Assembly: GCF_000244915.1 (NCBI RefSeq)
Contig: NZ_CM001442.1
Location: forward strand, 4,774,001 to 4,838,000
Direction of reading: 5' to 3'
Length of the DNA: 64,000 nucleotides
DNA from: Bradyrhizobium sp. WSM471
GTDB lineage: Bacteria > Pseudomonadota > Alphaproteobacteria > Rhizobiales > Xanthobacteraceae
The number at the start of each line of letters is the position of its first letter. Position 1 is the first letter of the stretch. The position numbers and the translations under genes are program-made. This document shows positions 34,499 through 44,258 of the stretch, piece after piece. A model generated the notes under the pieces. That model was not told the origin of the DNA. It saw only the letters and a list, made by a program, of their open reading frames with translations, and did no database searches.

Positions 34499-35528
34499 TT
34501 CCGCCCGTCGGTTTCACCGGCGCAAAAGCAACCCCCGACACCAGCACCCGCATGATGCGCAGCGAGCGCACCCGGCCATCCCAGGAAATGCGCGGCAGCG
34601 CGCGCAGATTGGTGCGCCCTTCCGCATCCACGACGCCCGGGATCGTCGTCACCGCGCTGGCAAAGCCGGCCTCCTCCGCCATGATGACATGGCTGCGCCG
34701 GAACGAGGCGCGATCGCCGAACGGAAAGGCGAGATGCCGGATATCGCGATCGAAGGCCGCTTCCGCCACCGCCTTGCCCATCGTCATCTCGCGCAGCGCC
34801 GCCGCATCCTTCATGTTGGCGAGAACGGGATAGTTCACGGTCGCACTGCCGATCGTCACCAGCGGATCGGCCGCAAGCCTCGCCAGATCCTCCCACTTCA
34901 TCGATGCCTCGCGCGAGAGCGCGGCAAGGTCGACCCGGTAGCGCGTGCAGAGGTCTGCGATCGCAGCCGACACATCCGCCGGCGGCAGCGAGCGCAGCCA
35001 GGCCTCGAGGAACGAAAACAGCGCCTGCTTCTCGGCGTTATCAGTAACCGTGAAGCGCTGCTCCTTGTCGCCCATCATCAGGCTGACACGGCTCTCGCGC
35101 GCGATCACCTGTTCGAGTCCGAGCCACCAGGCCTCACCGACGCCATCGGGAAACGCCGTGGGCACGTAGATCGTGAAGGGCACGGCGTGGCGCGCCAGCA
35201 CCGGATAGGCAAAGTCGATCAGATCCTTGCCGGCACCGTCGAAGGTGAGGGCCACGAAGCGCCGGTGTTCGGACAGCGTCACCGCGCGCCGGCAGACCTC
35301 GTCCATGCCGAGAAAATCATACTTCCACCGCTTCAGCGCGCGAATGGCGCGATCGAGGAAATGCGGCGTGATCTCGTTTTCGCGCAGCGGCTGAAACCCG
35401 CCGCGCCGCGGCCGCACATGCGCAAAGCGCAGGATCGCGCCGGCACCACGACTGCGCAGCGCGGCCTGGCCTGTGAACCAGGTCAGCTCAAGGCGCAGCC
35501 GTTCCAGCCATCTGTCGTCGGATGCCAC
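34488..35528 (-). CDS. Polysaccharide deacetylase (carbohydrate esterase 4-like)
   Basis: The 346-residue protein has a NodB-type homology region: VALTFDGAGKDLIDFAYPVL (motif 1, TFDGA rather than TFDDG), FTIYVPTAFPDG, and RHLAFPFGDR near residue 280 for a late motif. The second Asp of motif 1 is replaced by Gly, which may weaken metal binding. It starts at GTG 35528 with AGGTGGGA ahead. It is divergent from the CelD-like acyltransferase gene and opens an exopolysaccharide locus, so de-N-acetylation of the exported polysaccharide is likely. HfsH plays that role in Caulobacter holdfast. Confidence 0.82.
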   Translation of the reverse strand: MASDDRWLERLRLELTWFTGQAALRSRGAGAILRFAHVRPRRGGFQPLRENEITPHFLDRAIRALKRWKYDFLGMDEVCRRAVTLSEHRRFVALTFDGAGKDLIDFAYPVLARHAVPFTIYVPTAFPDGVGEAWWLGLEQVIARESRVSLMMGDKEQRFTVTDNAEKQALFSFLEAWLRSLPPADVSAAIADLCTRYRVDLAALSREASMKWEDLARLAADPLVTIGSATVNYPVLANMKDAAALREMTMGKAVAEAAFDRDIRHLAFPFGDRASFRRSHVIMAEEAGFASAVTTIPGVVDAEGRTNLRALPRISWDGRVRSLRIMRVLVSGVAFAPVKPTGGTTN

Positions 35529-35654
35529 TATCCCACCTCGCGCCCGTCGGCGGCCGTCCCCCCTCCTATAGTCATTACCCTTTGTTGACATTTCTTTGCA
35601 AAGGTCGGCCACAGGCCGAATTACGCATACTTTGATTTCTCGACAGGTTCGCGA

Positions 35655-36836
35655 ATGACCATGGCTGCGGCGATGCAAAGCCGGACGGCAGAATCGCCAG
35701 CGGGGTCGAAAGCGGGCCGCATCGCGCATGTCGATATCGTCACAGATCTCGGCGCGGCCGAGGCCGTCTGGCGTGGCTTCGAGCAGCCCGGTCACCTCTT
35801 CACGCCCTATCAGCGATTTGATCTGCTCAGTCCCTGGCAGCGTCTGGTCGGCGAGCACGAACGCGCCCGCCCTTTCATCGTCGTTGGCCGCGACGCCGAG
35901 CATCAGCCGCTGCTGCTGCTGCCGCTCTCGCTGCGTCAGAACCATGGCGTGCGCACCGCCTGCTTCATGGGCGGCAAGCATACGACCTTCAACATGGGCT
36001 TGTGGAACGCTGGGTTTGCGGCGCAGGTCGCCAGCGCCGATCTCGACGCGCTGTTTGCACCGCTTAGCGAACATGCCGACGTGCTCGCACTGACGCAGCA
36101 GCCGCTGCACTGGAACGACCAGCAAAACCCGTTCGCGCACCTGCCACGCCAGAGCGCGATCAACGGCTGCCCGCTGCTCACGATGGAACCGGGCGGGCCG
36201 CCGGCATCGCGGATCAGCAACTCCTTCCGCCGCCGCCTCAAGAGCAAGGAGAAGAAGCTCCAGGCGCTCGCCGGCTATCGCTATCATCTGGCGACGACCG
36301 ACGCCGACATCACCCGCCTGCTCGACTGGTTCTTCCGCGTCAAGCCGGCGCGGATGGCCGAACAGAAGCTTCCCAACGTCTTCGCCGAGCCCGGCGTCGA
36401 GCCATTCGTCCGCAGCGCCTGCCTTGCGCCACGTGGTGACGGCCGCGTCATCGGCATCCACGCGCTCGAATGCGACGACGAGGTGATCGCGATCTTCGCC
36501 GGCGTCGCCGACGGCCAGCGCTTCTCGATGATGTTCAACACCTACACGATGTCCGAGCACGCCCGCTACAGCCCCGGGCTGATCCTGATGCGCTACATCA
36601 TCGACCGCTGCGCCGAGCGCGGCTACCGCTCGCTCGACCTCGGCATCGGCTCGGACGAGTACAAGCGGATGTTCTGCAAGGACGACCAGGACATCTTCGA
36701 CAGTTTTGTTCCGCTAACGTCACGCGGGAAATTCGCGGCAATGGCGATGTCCTCGCTGAGCCACGGCAAGCGGCTGGTGAAACAGAACCAGATGCTGTTC
36801 GACCTCGCGCAGCGGCTGCGGCGAGCGTTCGGGTAA
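35655..36836 (+). CDS. CelD/BcsL-like GNAT acyltransferase (Acetyltransf_6)
   Basis: The 393-residue protein is a double GNAT-fold acyltransferase of the cellulose-biosynthesis CelD type. Marks are FTPYQRFDLLSPWQRLVGEH near residue 50, SFRRRLKSKEKKL around 193-205, and the C-terminal half GLILMRYIIDRCAERGYRSL followed by DLGIGSDEYKRMFC, the family signature. Such enzymes acylate sugars or precursors of exported polysaccharides; Caulobacter HfsK, a holdfast N-acyltransferase, is of the same general class. The start MTMAAAMQSR at 35655 lies 126 bases from the divergent deacetylase start. Confidence 0.82.
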   Translation: MTMAAAMQSRTAESPAGSKAGRIAHVDIVTDLGAAEAVWRGFEQPGHLFTPYQRFDLLSPWQRLVGEHERARPFIVVGRDAEHQPLLLLPLSLRQNHGVRTACFMGGKHTTFNMGLWNAGFAAQVASADLDALFAPLSEHADVLALTQQPLHWNDQQNPFAHLPRQSAINGCPLLTMEPGGPPASRISNSFRRRLKSKEKKLQALAGYRYHLATTDADITRLLDWFFRVKPARMAEQKLPNVFAEPGVEPFVRSACLAPRGDGRVIGIHALECDDEVIAIFAGVADGQRFSMMFNTYTMSEHARYSPGLILMRYIIDRCAERGYRSLDLGIGSDEYKRMFCKDDQDIFDSFVPLTSRGKFAAMAMSSLSHGKRLVKQNQMLFDLAQRLRRAFG

Positions 36837-36870
36837 GAATTTCCCGGTTGGGAAACGCTCCCTTGCGGCG

Positions 36871-37003
36871 CATCCTTCGAGACGCCCGCCTCTGGCGGGC
36901 CCTCAGGATGAGGGGAGAATTCGCGGCAGCACCTTCAACGGATTCCGATTTAGCCAAGCCTCATCCTGAGGAGACCGCGAAGCGGTCGTCTCGAAGGACG
37001 AGG
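36871..37003. repeat. Palindromic intergenic repeat, family C
   Basis: CATCCTTCGAGACG...CCTCAGGATGAGG (36871-36913) is mirrored by CCTCATCCTGAGG...CGTCTCGAAGGACGAGG (36959-37003), with inner small hairpins (CCCGCCTCTGGCGGG; GACCGCGAAGCGGTC). It fills the gap between two convergent polysaccharide genes. The sequence style is widespread in Bradyrhizobium and related genomes. Confidence 0.8.
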
Positions 37004-37037
37004 CGCTCGCTCGGGCCCCGCAGAGAGGGCAAGGACA

Positions 37038-39311
37038 TTACGCCGCCACGACCCGCGGTGCGTCCCTCGCATCCGACGGCTGCACGGACCTGCGCAGCAT
37101 CGTCACTTCGCTGAAGCCGACGGCGCTGAGCTGTTCGCACATCAGCGCGCGTGCATCCGGCGCCATCGACGCGTCGGGCACCACGACGGCGCGGGCATTC
37201 GCCGTCAGGAGCTCGGCGGGAAGGTCGGAAGCACTGCCGGCATCGAGCAGCACGTGGTCGTAGGCGCGCAGCAGCGCGTCGATCGCGAGCGTCACGCGGG
37301 GCGACTGCAACAGGCTGCGATCGAAGCCGGCACGGCCGGCCATGACCAGATGCAGCCGCGAGAGCTTGTCCCGGGTGATGATCTGCGCGAACGACGCCTC
37401 GCCCTGCATCAGTTCGGCAAGGCCCGGGGCCGAGGCATCGACGGACACGGCGGCGATGGTCGGCGAGGACGCGGCGAGATCGACCACGACGACCCGCGCA
37501 TCGCGCGCCAGATGCCGGGCCAATGTCAGCGTCGATAGCGTGATGGCTTCGCCGCTCGCGGTGCCCAGTACCGTGACTTTCTTCGCCATGGCTCCGGCGG
37601 CGCGCAGGCTGTCGGCCAGACGCTCGATCTCCGCGAATTCGGTGACGTCGGCATCGGCCGTCATCTCCGGCTGCAGCGGCGCAGGCTCTGCCATCACCGG
37701 ACCGACGATCGGCTCGGCGAAGGGCTCGACCACCGGTTCGACGATCTGTTCCCGGCGAGCCGACGCCCGCGTCAGCGCTGGCGTGAACGCCGCTACCGCA
37801 CGGGGCGCAGTCTGGCGCAACAACTCTCCGGTGACGACGACGCCGGACGAGAGCAGCAGTGTCGCGATCGTCGCGATCAGCACGATCGGCAGCTTCTTCG
37901 GATAGGCCGGCGTGTTCGAGACCACGGCGCGCGAGATGATGCGGCCATCCGTCGGCGCGGTGTCGATGGTCTCGCGGGTGTTGGCTTCGCGGTACTTCGC
38001 GAGATAGGTTTCGAGCAGGTCGCGCTGGGCCTTGGCCTCACGCTCGAGGGCGCGGAGCTGTACGTCCTGGCCGTTGGTGGCCGTCGCCTGCTTCTTGAGC
38101 TGCTCGAGGCTCGCCGACAATTCCTGGACACGCCCACTGGCGGCACGCGCATCGTTTTCGAGCGTGCGGGCGAGCTTGGCGGCCTCGTCGCGGATCTGGG
38201 TGTCGAGGTCGGCGAGCTGCGCCTTCAATTCCTTGATGCGCGGATGGTTGCCGAGCAGCGTCGAGGATTGCTCGGCCAGCTGCGCCCGCAACGCCACGCG
38301 CTGCTGGGAGGGCGTGCGCATCGATTCCGAGTTCAGCACTTCCGATGATTCGATCGGCTTGCCGCTCTGGATCATCTCGCGGATCAGGCGCGCCTTGGAC
38401 TCGGCATCGGCCTTGAGCGCGCGTGCGTTGTTGAGCTGGGTGTTGACCTCGCCCATCTGCTGGTTCGACAACGTCGTGTTGTTGGTGCCGACGAACAGGC
38501 TCGACTTGGAGCGGAAATCCTCGGCCTTCGCTTCGGCCTCGGAGACATTCCGTCGCAGCTCGTCGATCCTGCCGGCATACCACTGGCTGGCGTTTCGGGC
38601 CTGATCCTGGCGCGCATCCTGCTGGAGCACGAGATAGCCGTCGGCGATCGAATTGGCGACGCGCACGGCGAGATCGGGATCGGCAGACTGGAATTCGATT
38701 ACGATGACGCGCGACTTGTCGACGGCGTAGGCCTGGAGGCGCTCGTAATAGGCGTCCAGCACCCGCTCTTCCGGCGTCATCGAGAACGGATCGCGGCCGA
38801 TGCCGACCAGCGCCGCAAGCGACTTCAGCGGCGAAATGCCTTGCAGCACAGGATCAAACTCGGGCCGTTCCGCAAGCTTGTTCTTCTTGATGATCTCGCG
38901 CGCGAGATCACGCGACAGCACGAGCTGCACCTGGCTGGTAACGGCTTCGGCGTCGAGCGCCTGCCGTTCCTCGGCGCGATCGCTGTTCGGGCGCAGAAAC
39001 ACGTTCTCGCGGCCGTCGATCAGGATGCGGGATTCAGACTTGTAGCGCGGCGTGATCAGATTGACGATCGCGACGGATGCGACGAGCGCCAGCACCGTCG
39101 GCACGATGATCCAGCCGCGCTTGCGCGCCAATGCCGCGCCGAGTGCGTGCAGGTCGATGTCGCCGGATTCGACTGGCGCCGGCCTCGGAGCAATGGGTGC
39201 AGGCTTCGCTTCAACCCGGGGCTCGAGTTCGGCCCGCTTGGCTGCGGCCTTCGAGACAGCCCGCTCGACCACCGCCTTGTCCTTGCCGGCACGCCAGAAC
39301 GCTAAACGCAT
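37038..39311 (-). CDS. Wzz/GumC-type polysaccharide co-polymerase with degenerate BY-kinase domain
   Basis: The 757-residue inner-membrane protein has an N-terminal Wzz domain (transmembrane near 68-87, then PRYKSESRILIDGRENVFLR), a long coiled-coil periplasmic part (about 225-430), a second transmembrane helix (about 475-495, after the PxxP-like YPKKLP) and a cytoplasmic P-loop-like domain (575-757). In that domain the Walker A position reads GTASGEAIT (583-591) with no lysine, and there is no tyrosine-rich tail, so kinase activity is unlikely, although VVVVDLAAS and HVLLDAG remain. It should set chain length or drive export. ATG 39311 follows GGGAG. Confidence 0.85.
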   Translation of the reverse strand: MRLAFWRAGKDKAVVERAVSKAAAKRAELEPRVEAKPAPIAPRPAPVESGDIDLHALGAALARKRGWIIVPTVLALVASVAIVNLITPRYKSESRILIDGRENVFLRPNSDRAEERQALDAEAVTSQVQLVLSRDLAREIIKKNKLAERPEFDPVLQGISPLKSLAALVGIGRDPFSMTPEERVLDAYYERLQAYAVDKSRVIVIEFQSADPDLAVRVANSIADGYLVLQQDARQDQARNASQWYAGRIDELRRNVSEAEAKAEDFRSKSSLFVGTNNTTLSNQQMGEVNTQLNNARALKADAESKARLIREMIQSGKPIESSEVLNSESMRTPSQQRVALRAQLAEQSSTLLGNHPRIKELKAQLADLDTQIRDEAAKLARTLENDARAASGRVQELSASLEQLKKQATATNGQDVQLRALEREAKAQRDLLETYLAKYREANTRETIDTAPTDGRIISRAVVSNTPAYPKKLPIVLIATIATLLLSSGVVVTGELLRQTAPRAVAAFTPALTRASARREQIVEPVVEPFAEPIVGPVMAEPAPLQPEMTADADVTEFAEIERLADSLRAAGAMAKKVTVLGTASGEAITLSTLTLARHLARDARVVVVDLAASSPTIAAVSVDASAPGLAELMQGEASFAQIITRDKLSRLHLVMAGRAGFDRSLLQSPRVTLAIDALLRAYDHVLLDAGSASDLPAELLTANARAVVVPDASMAPDARALMCEQLSAVGFSEVTMLRRSVQPSDARDAPRVVAA

Positions 39312-39514
39312 CGAACACTCCCGCAGGCGCAACGCCACGAACCTACCTCAACCAGGGCGATTACACTCCATTAAGGTTGCCGCTGGGTTAATCGTGGCGT
39401 GCCGCAGCTCGCGCGGGCACGCCCGTCACCGTTTGTTAACCACGAGGGCTCTTAATCCGTCTCGATATTTCGTGAGTTTGTTCGAGCATTCGCCGTCGAG
39501 CGCTGGTTTTGATC

Positions 39515-40648
39515 ATGCCCCCCTCTCCCGACCAGCCGCTTCGTATCCTACACGCCGTGCGCGCTCCGGTCGGCGGCATTTTCCGCCACATCCTCGACGT
39601 CGCCAACGGCCAGGTCGATCGTGGCCATCATGTCGGCATCCTCGCCGACAGTCTCACCGGCGGTGAGCGCGCCGACAAGGCCCTTGCCGAGCTCGCACCG
39701 CGGCTGAAGCTTGGCGTGCACCGGATGGCGATCCGCCGCGAACCGTCGCCTGACGATGTTCTGGTCTGGTTCCGCTTGCGGCGCCTGATCGCCACGCTCA
39801 AGCCCGACGTCATGCATGGCCACGGCGCCAAGGCCGGCGCCTTCATCCGCATGCGGCGGCGATCCGACGACACCATCCGCATCTACACCCCGCATGGCGG
39901 CTCGCTGCATTATCCCCTCAACACCCTCAAGGGCGAGTTTTACGCGCGGCTCGAGCGTGCGCTGATGGACGCGACCGACCTGTTCCTGTTCGAAAGCGCG
40001 TTTGCCCGCGACACCTATCAGCGCATCGTCGGCAAGCCGAAGGGCGTGGTGCATTGCGTCTTCAACGGCGTGACGCCGGAGGAATTCGAACCTGTCGTCA
40101 TGGCCGACGACGCCACCGACCTCGCTTATGTCGGTGAGTTCAGGCACATCAAGGGCGCCGATCTGCTGGTCGAAGCGGTGGCGCGCCTGCACGAGGGCGG
40201 CAAGAAGGTCACGCTGACGCTCGGCGGCGACGGCGAGGAGACCGCGGCGCTGAAAGCGCAAGTCGAGAGGCTCGGCCTCTCCGGCGCCATCCGCTTCATC
40301 GGTCACGTCAAGGCACGCTACGGCTTCTCCAAGGGGCGGCTACTGGTCGTTCCCTCGCGTGGCGATTCCATGCCCTATGTCGTGATCGAGGCCGGCGCCG
40401 CCGGTATTCCGATGATTGCGTCCAAGATCGGCGGCATTCCCGAGATTTTCGGCGCGGAGAACCCGGCGCTGTTCGCGCCGAGCAACGCGGAAGCCATGGC
40501 CGAGGCGATTGCCGCTGCGCTCGACAATCCGCTGGGAACAGCGCAACGCGCCTCGTCCCTTCGCGAGCGCATCTCCGCGCATTTCTCCCAGCAGGCGATG
40601 GTCGAGGGCGTGCTCGCGGGCTATCGCGACGCATTTACCAATCACTAA
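39515..40648 (+). CDS. Glycosyltransferase family 4
   Basis: The 377-residue GT-B enzyme has the N-terminal acceptor fold (HAVRAPVGGIFRHILDVANG), YTPHGGSLHYP and the C-terminal nucleotide-sugar domain with YVGEFRHIKGADLLVEA and the donor-binding VVPSRGDSMPYVVIEAGAAG (around 285-304) typical of GT4. Cytoplasmic, retaining, sugar unknown. ATG 39515 is used; a TTG two codons earlier is in frame. It is divergent from the Wzz-like gene and followed by the initiating phosphoglycosyltransferase. Confidence 0.88.
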   Translation: MPPSPDQPLRILHAVRAPVGGIFRHILDVANGQVDRGHHVGILADSLTGGERADKALAELAPRLKLGVHRMAIRREPSPDDVLVWFRLRRLIATLKPDVMHGHGAKAGAFIRMRRRSDDTIRIYTPHGGSLHYPLNTLKGEFYARLERALMDATDLFLFESAFARDTYQRIVGKPKGVVHCVFNGVTPEEFEPVVMADDATDLAYVGEFRHIKGADLLVEAVARLHEGGKKVTLTLGGDGEETAALKAQVERLGLSGAIRFIGHVKARYGFSKGRLLVVPSRGDSMPYVVIEAGAAGIPMIASKIGGIPEIFGAENPALFAPSNAEAMAEAIAAALDNPLGTAQRASSLRERISAHFSQQAMVEGVLAGYRDAFTNH

Positions 40649-40768
40649 CCATTCTTAAGACCCGCTTTAGAGAATCTTCCGATTTGTCCGATAATCCGAG
40701 GGCCAGGGGATGCTCGCCCGGGCAGCAAGGACGCGGCCCGCGGGTTTTTGGAATGGACGTGGACGCCC

Positions 40769-42319
40769 GTGGAACCGCTCAACGCACGCTCGATGCTCGA
40801 TGCCGCGACCAGCGCCGCGGCGAAGCCGGCTGACCGGCCCTTTGTGGAGCGCCGCCAGCGGCTCTCGCCCGCCGCGCTCGACGTCGTCAACCAGAAGGTC
40901 GCCCGCGCCTATTCACCGATCGTGATCACCGGCTTCGTACGCCTCGCCGATTTCGCACTGCTGAGCCTCGTCGGCATCGTACTCTATCTCGGCTACGTGA
41001 TGCCGCACGCCGGCTCTTTCAGCTGGATCTATCCCGCGCAGATCATCGCCGTCGCGGTTTGCGCCGTGGTCTGCTTCCAGGCCGCCGACATCTATCAGGT
41101 GCAGCTGTTCCGCGGTCAGCTCCGGCAGATGACGCGGATGATCTCGTCCTGGTCGTTCGTCTTCCTGCTGTTCATCGGCATCTCCTTCTTCGCCAAATTC
41201 GGCAGCGAAATATCGCGGCTGTGGCTTGCCGCCTTTTACGTCCTCGGGCTCGCCGCGCTCCTCTGCGAGCGTCTGGTGCTGCGCTCGCTGGTGCGCGCCT
41301 GGGGGCGCGAGGGCCGGCTCGACCGCCGCACCATCATCGTCGGCTCCGACCGCAACGGCGAACAATTGGTCGAGGCGCTGAAGGAGCAGGAGGATTCCGA
41401 CATCCACGTGCTCGGCGTATTCGACGACCGCAACAACAGCCGCGCGCTCGACACCTGTGCCGGCGCGCGCAAGCTCGGCAAGGTCGACGACATCGTCGAG
41501 TTCGCCCGCCGCACCCGCGTCGATCTCGTGCTGTTCGCTCTGCCGATCTCCGCCGAGACGCGCATCCTGGAGATGCTGAAGAAACTCTGGGTGCTGCCGG
41601 TGGACATCCGCCTCTCCGCACACACCAACAAGCTGCGCTTCCGCCCCCGCTCCTATTCCTATATCGGCGAGGTGCCGACGCTGGATGTGTTCGAGGCGCC
41701 GATCACCGACTGGGACCTGGTGATGAAATGGCTGTTCGACCGCGTCGTCGGCACCATCGCGCTGCTCGTGGCCTTGCCGGTGATGGGATTGGTGGCGCTG
41801 GCCGTGAAGCTCGACAGCCCCGGCCCCGTGCTGTTCCGCCAAAAGCGCTTCGGCTTCAACAACGAGCGCATCGACGTCTACAAGTTCCGCTCGATGTACC
41901 ATCATCAAGCCGATCCGACGGCCTCGAAGGTCGTGACCAAGAACGACTCGCGCGTCACCCGCGTCGGCCGCTTCATCCGCAAGACCAGCCTCGACGAGCT
42001 GCCGCAGCTCTTCAACGTCGTCTTCTCCGGCGATCTCTCTTTGGTCGGCCCGCGTCCACATGCGGTGCAGGGCAAGCTGCAAAGCCGCCTGTTCGACGAA
42101 GCCGTCGACGGCTATTTCGCCCGCCACCGGGTCAAGCCCGGCATCACCGGCTGGGCCCAGATCAACGGCTGGCGCGGCGAGATCGACAATGAAGAGAAGA
42201 TCCAGAAGCGCGTCGAGTTCGACCTCTATTACATCGAGAACTGGTCGGTGCTGTTCGATCTCGTCATTCTGCTGAAGACGCCGATCTCGCTGCTGACTAA
42301 GAACGAGAACGCGTATTGA
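40769..42319 (+). CDS. Polyprenyl glycosylphosphotransferase (WbaP/ExoY/HfsE superfamily)
   Basis: The 516-residue protein transfers the first sugar-phosphate to undecaprenyl phosphate. Residues ~50-150 hold four transmembrane segments, then a CoA-binding-like Rossmann domain ([20 protein letters not shown]), a fifth membrane helix (about 330-355) and the catalytic Bac_transf domain: [40 protein letters not shown], then SLVGPRPHA, and a C-terminal [16 protein letters not shown]. The start GTG 40769 follows GGACG; a TTG 21 bases earlier is in frame. It initiates repeat-unit synthesis in this polysaccharide locus. Confidence 0.92.
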   Translation: MEPLNARSMLDAATSAAAKPADRPFVERRQRLSPAALDVVNQKVARAYSPIVITGFVRLADFALLSLVGIVLYLGYVMPHAGSFSWIYPAQIIAVAVCAVVCFQAADIYQVQLFRGQLRQMTRMISSWSFVFLLFIGISFFAKFGSEISRLWLAAFYVLGLAALLCERLVLRSLVRAWGREGRLDRRTIIVGSDRNGEQLVEALKEQEDSDIHVLGVFDDRNNSRALDTCAGARKLGKVDDIVEFARRTRVDLVLFALPISAETRILEMLKKLWVLPVDIRLSAHTNKLRFRPRSYSYIGEVPTLDVFEAPITDWDLVMKWLFDRVVGTIALLVALPVMGLVALAVKLDSPGPVLFRQKRFGFNNERIDVYKFRSMYHHQADPTASKVVTKNDSRVTRVGRFIRKTSLDELPQLFNVVFSGDLSLVGPRPHAVQGKLQSRLFDEAVDGYFARHRVKPGITGWAQINGWRGEIDNEEKIQKRVEFDLYYIENWSVLFDLVILLKTPISLLTKNENAY

Positions 42320-42325
42320 GTTGTG

Positions 42326-42445
42326 GTCATGCCTCGCCTTGTGCGCAGTTGCGCACTGGGGCGGGGCATCCAGTACGCCGCGGCGCTGAGATTCAGCCGC
42401 GCTGCCGCGGAATACTGGATCGCCCGGTCAAGCCGGGCGATGACA
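42326..42445. repeat. Palindromic intergenic repeat, family D
   Basis: ATCCAGTACGCCGCGGC pairs with GCCGCGGAATACTGGAT, outer bases GTCATGCC... match ...GGGCGATGAC, with small hairpins GTGCGCAGTTGCGCAC and CGCCCGGTCAAGCCGGGCG. It separates two genes of the polysaccharide locus. A related, more degenerate copy is at 49530-49632. Confidence 0.75.
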
Positions 42446-42490
42446 GAAGTATTTGTGCGCGTAGCAGTTGCGTAAACGAATGAGCGTGTG

Positions 42491-43747
42491 ATGGCGTATG
42501 CGGCAACAGCCGGGGAGATGAATGCAGCGGTTCGCGCTGCGCCCGGCGTGCTGGCCCTCCAGCGCGCGCTGGTATGGCTGGTCGGCGCCTCTGGCGCGAT
42601 CGTCTTCATCGAGCCGAGCCCCTACGAGATCGTGACGCTGCTGGCCACCGTCACCTTCTTCGCCACCGGCCTGCGTCTGCGGCTCGCTTTGATGCCACTG
42701 GTGCTGATGCTGGTCCTGCTCAACATCGGCTACACCATCAGTGCAATCCCGCTGTTCGAGCAGTCCGAGGTCGTGAGCTGGATTGCGACCTCCTGGTACA
42801 TGGCGGTGACAGTCGTGTTCTTCGCCATGGTCACGTCGGAGGACACCGCGGCCCGGCTCGACATGCTCCGCCGCGGGCTCGTTGTCGGCGCGATGGTCGC
42901 CTCGCTATTGGCGGTCGCCGGCTACTTCCACCTGATTCCCGGCGGCGACGACCTCCTTACACTGTACGGACGCGCGCGCGGCACCTTCAAGGATCCGAAC
43001 GTGCTCGGCGCCTTCCTGATCCTGCCGGCGCTGTTCTCGCTGCAGAGCGTCGTCTCCGACAAGTTCGGCAAGGCGTTCCGCAACGTCATCGCCTTCGGCA
43101 TCATGTCGCTGGCGATCCTGCTCGCGTTCTCCCGCGCCGCCTGGGGCGGGCTGGTGCTGACATCCGCCTTCATGCTGGCGCTGATGGTGCTGACCAGCCG
43201 GACCAACGCGCAGCGCTCGCGCATCATCGTCATGGCGATCCTGGCGGCGGTGCTGGGCCTCGCGCTGATCGCAGTGTTGATGTCGTTCGATTCCACCGCC
43301 GAGATGTTCAAGCAGCGCGCGAGCTTCGACCAGAGCTATGACGAAGGCAGGTTCGGCCGGTTCGGCCGGCACATCCTGGGAGCGGAGATGGCACTCGACC
43401 TGCCGTTCGGCATCGGCCCTCTGCAATTCCACCGCTTCTTTCCCGAGGACACCCACAACTCCTATCTCAACGCCTTCATGTCGGGCGGCTGGCTGTCCGG
43501 CATCTGCTATCCCGCGCTGGTCTTCACGACCGTCATCATGGGTGTCAGGCACATCTTCGTGCCTGTGCCCTGGCAGCGCGCCTATCTCGCGGTGTTCTCC
43601 GCCTTCGTCGGCACCGTCGGCGAAAGCTTCGTGATCGATACCGACCACTGGCGGCACTTCTGGATGATGCTGGGCGCGATGTGGGGCATGATCGCGGCCG
43701 CGCAGATCTACAAGTCTAGGGCTGGCGACGAAGCTTCTTCAGCTTGA
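42491..43747 (+). CDS. O-antigen ligase/polymerase-like membrane protein (Wzy/WaaL family)
   Basis: The 418-residue protein has about eleven transmembrane segments and the large periplasmic loop characteristic of Wzy_C/O-antigen ligase proteins (about residues 280-335, FGRFGRHILGAEMALDLPFG and FFPEDTHNSYLNAFMSGGWL). Conserved Arg and His in this loop fit the family. In this context it would polymerise repeat units of the exported polysaccharide (compare HfsC/HfsI). The start is ATG 42491, directly after a GTG. Its last 32 bases overlap the convergent marR gene. Confidence 0.85.
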   Translation: MAYAATAGEMNAAVRAAPGVLALQRALVWLVGASGAIVFIEPSPYEIVTLLATVTFFATGLRLRLALMPLVLMLVLLNIGYTISAIPLFEQSEVVSWIATSWYMAVTVVFFAMVTSEDTAARLDMLRRGLVVGAMVASLLAVAGYFHLIPGGDDLLTLYGRARGTFKDPNVLGAFLILPALFSLQSVVSDKFGKAFRNVIAFGIMSLAILLAFSRAAWGGLVLTSAFMLALMVLTSRTNAQRSRIIVMAILAAVLGLALIAVLMSFDSTAEMFKQRASFDQSYDEGRFGRFGRHILGAEMALDLPFGIGPLQFHRFFPEDTHNSYLNAFMSGGWLSGICYPALVFTTVIMGVRHIFVPVPWQRAYLAVFSAFVGTVGESFVIDTDHWRHFWMMLGAMWGMIAAAQIYKSRAGDEASSA

Positions 43748-44255
43748 GATCGGGGCGTTTCTCCGGCGGCGTGTCGAGCAGGCCCTTCAGCGCCGCGGTT
43801 GCCGCAAGCACACCCTTGTAGCCCTCATTGGCGAAGCGCAGCAGCAGACGCAATTCCTGGTCGGAATAGCCGCCAAGAACCTTCTCCATCGCCCGCTGCA
43901 TCGGCACGTAGAACTGGCCCAGCCTTTCTATCGCCTCCGGCACGACGGCAATGAAAACCTTGCGACGATCGGCATCGTCGCGCTCACGACGCACCAGGCC
44001 TGCCTTTTCGAGTCGGTCGATCACCCCGGTGATGGCGCCGGTCGTGAGCCCCGTCACTTCGGCGAGCCGGCCGGCGGTGACGCGGCCTTCGAGATACAGG
44101 ATGTCCATGCATTCGAGGTCGGAATTGGCAATTCCGGCAACGTTCGCAACGGTCTGGCCATAGAGCACGCCCTGCGCGGACGACCTGCGCATCGCCTCCT
44201 CGAGCTCCTGCAGCAGCGCAGCGCGCGCCTTCGTCCTTGACAAGGCCGACCTCAT
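43716..44255 (-). CDS. MarR-family transcriptional regulator
   Basis: The 179-residue winged-helix dimer has the MarR core: ECMDILYLEGRVTAGRLAEV, TTGAITGVIDRLEKAGLVRR (recognition helix and wing) and DDADRRKVFIAVVPEA. It is divergent from the FAD monooxygenase gene and the intergenic region carries a palindrome (44270-44290), so auto-repression and repression of the monooxygenase by a phenolic-type ligand are likely. The 3' end overlaps the convergent O-antigen ligase-like gene by 32 bases. Confidence 0.88.
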   Translation of the reverse strand: MRSALSRTKARAALLQELEEAMRRSSAQGVLYGQTVANVAGIANSDLECMDILYLEGRVTAGRLAEVTGLTTGAITGVIDRLEKAGLVRRERDDADRRKVFIAVVPEAIERLGQFYVPMQRAMEKVLGGYSDQELRLLLRFANEGYKGVLAATAALKGLLDTPPEKRPDLKLKKLRRQP

Positions 44256-44258
44256 CTC

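Noticed and set aside
34488..36560. Deacetylase frame read as a 690-residue protein from an upstream start
   Set aside because: The extra N-terminal part is antisense to the CelD-like gene; the GTG at 35528 with AGGTGGGA is the natural start.
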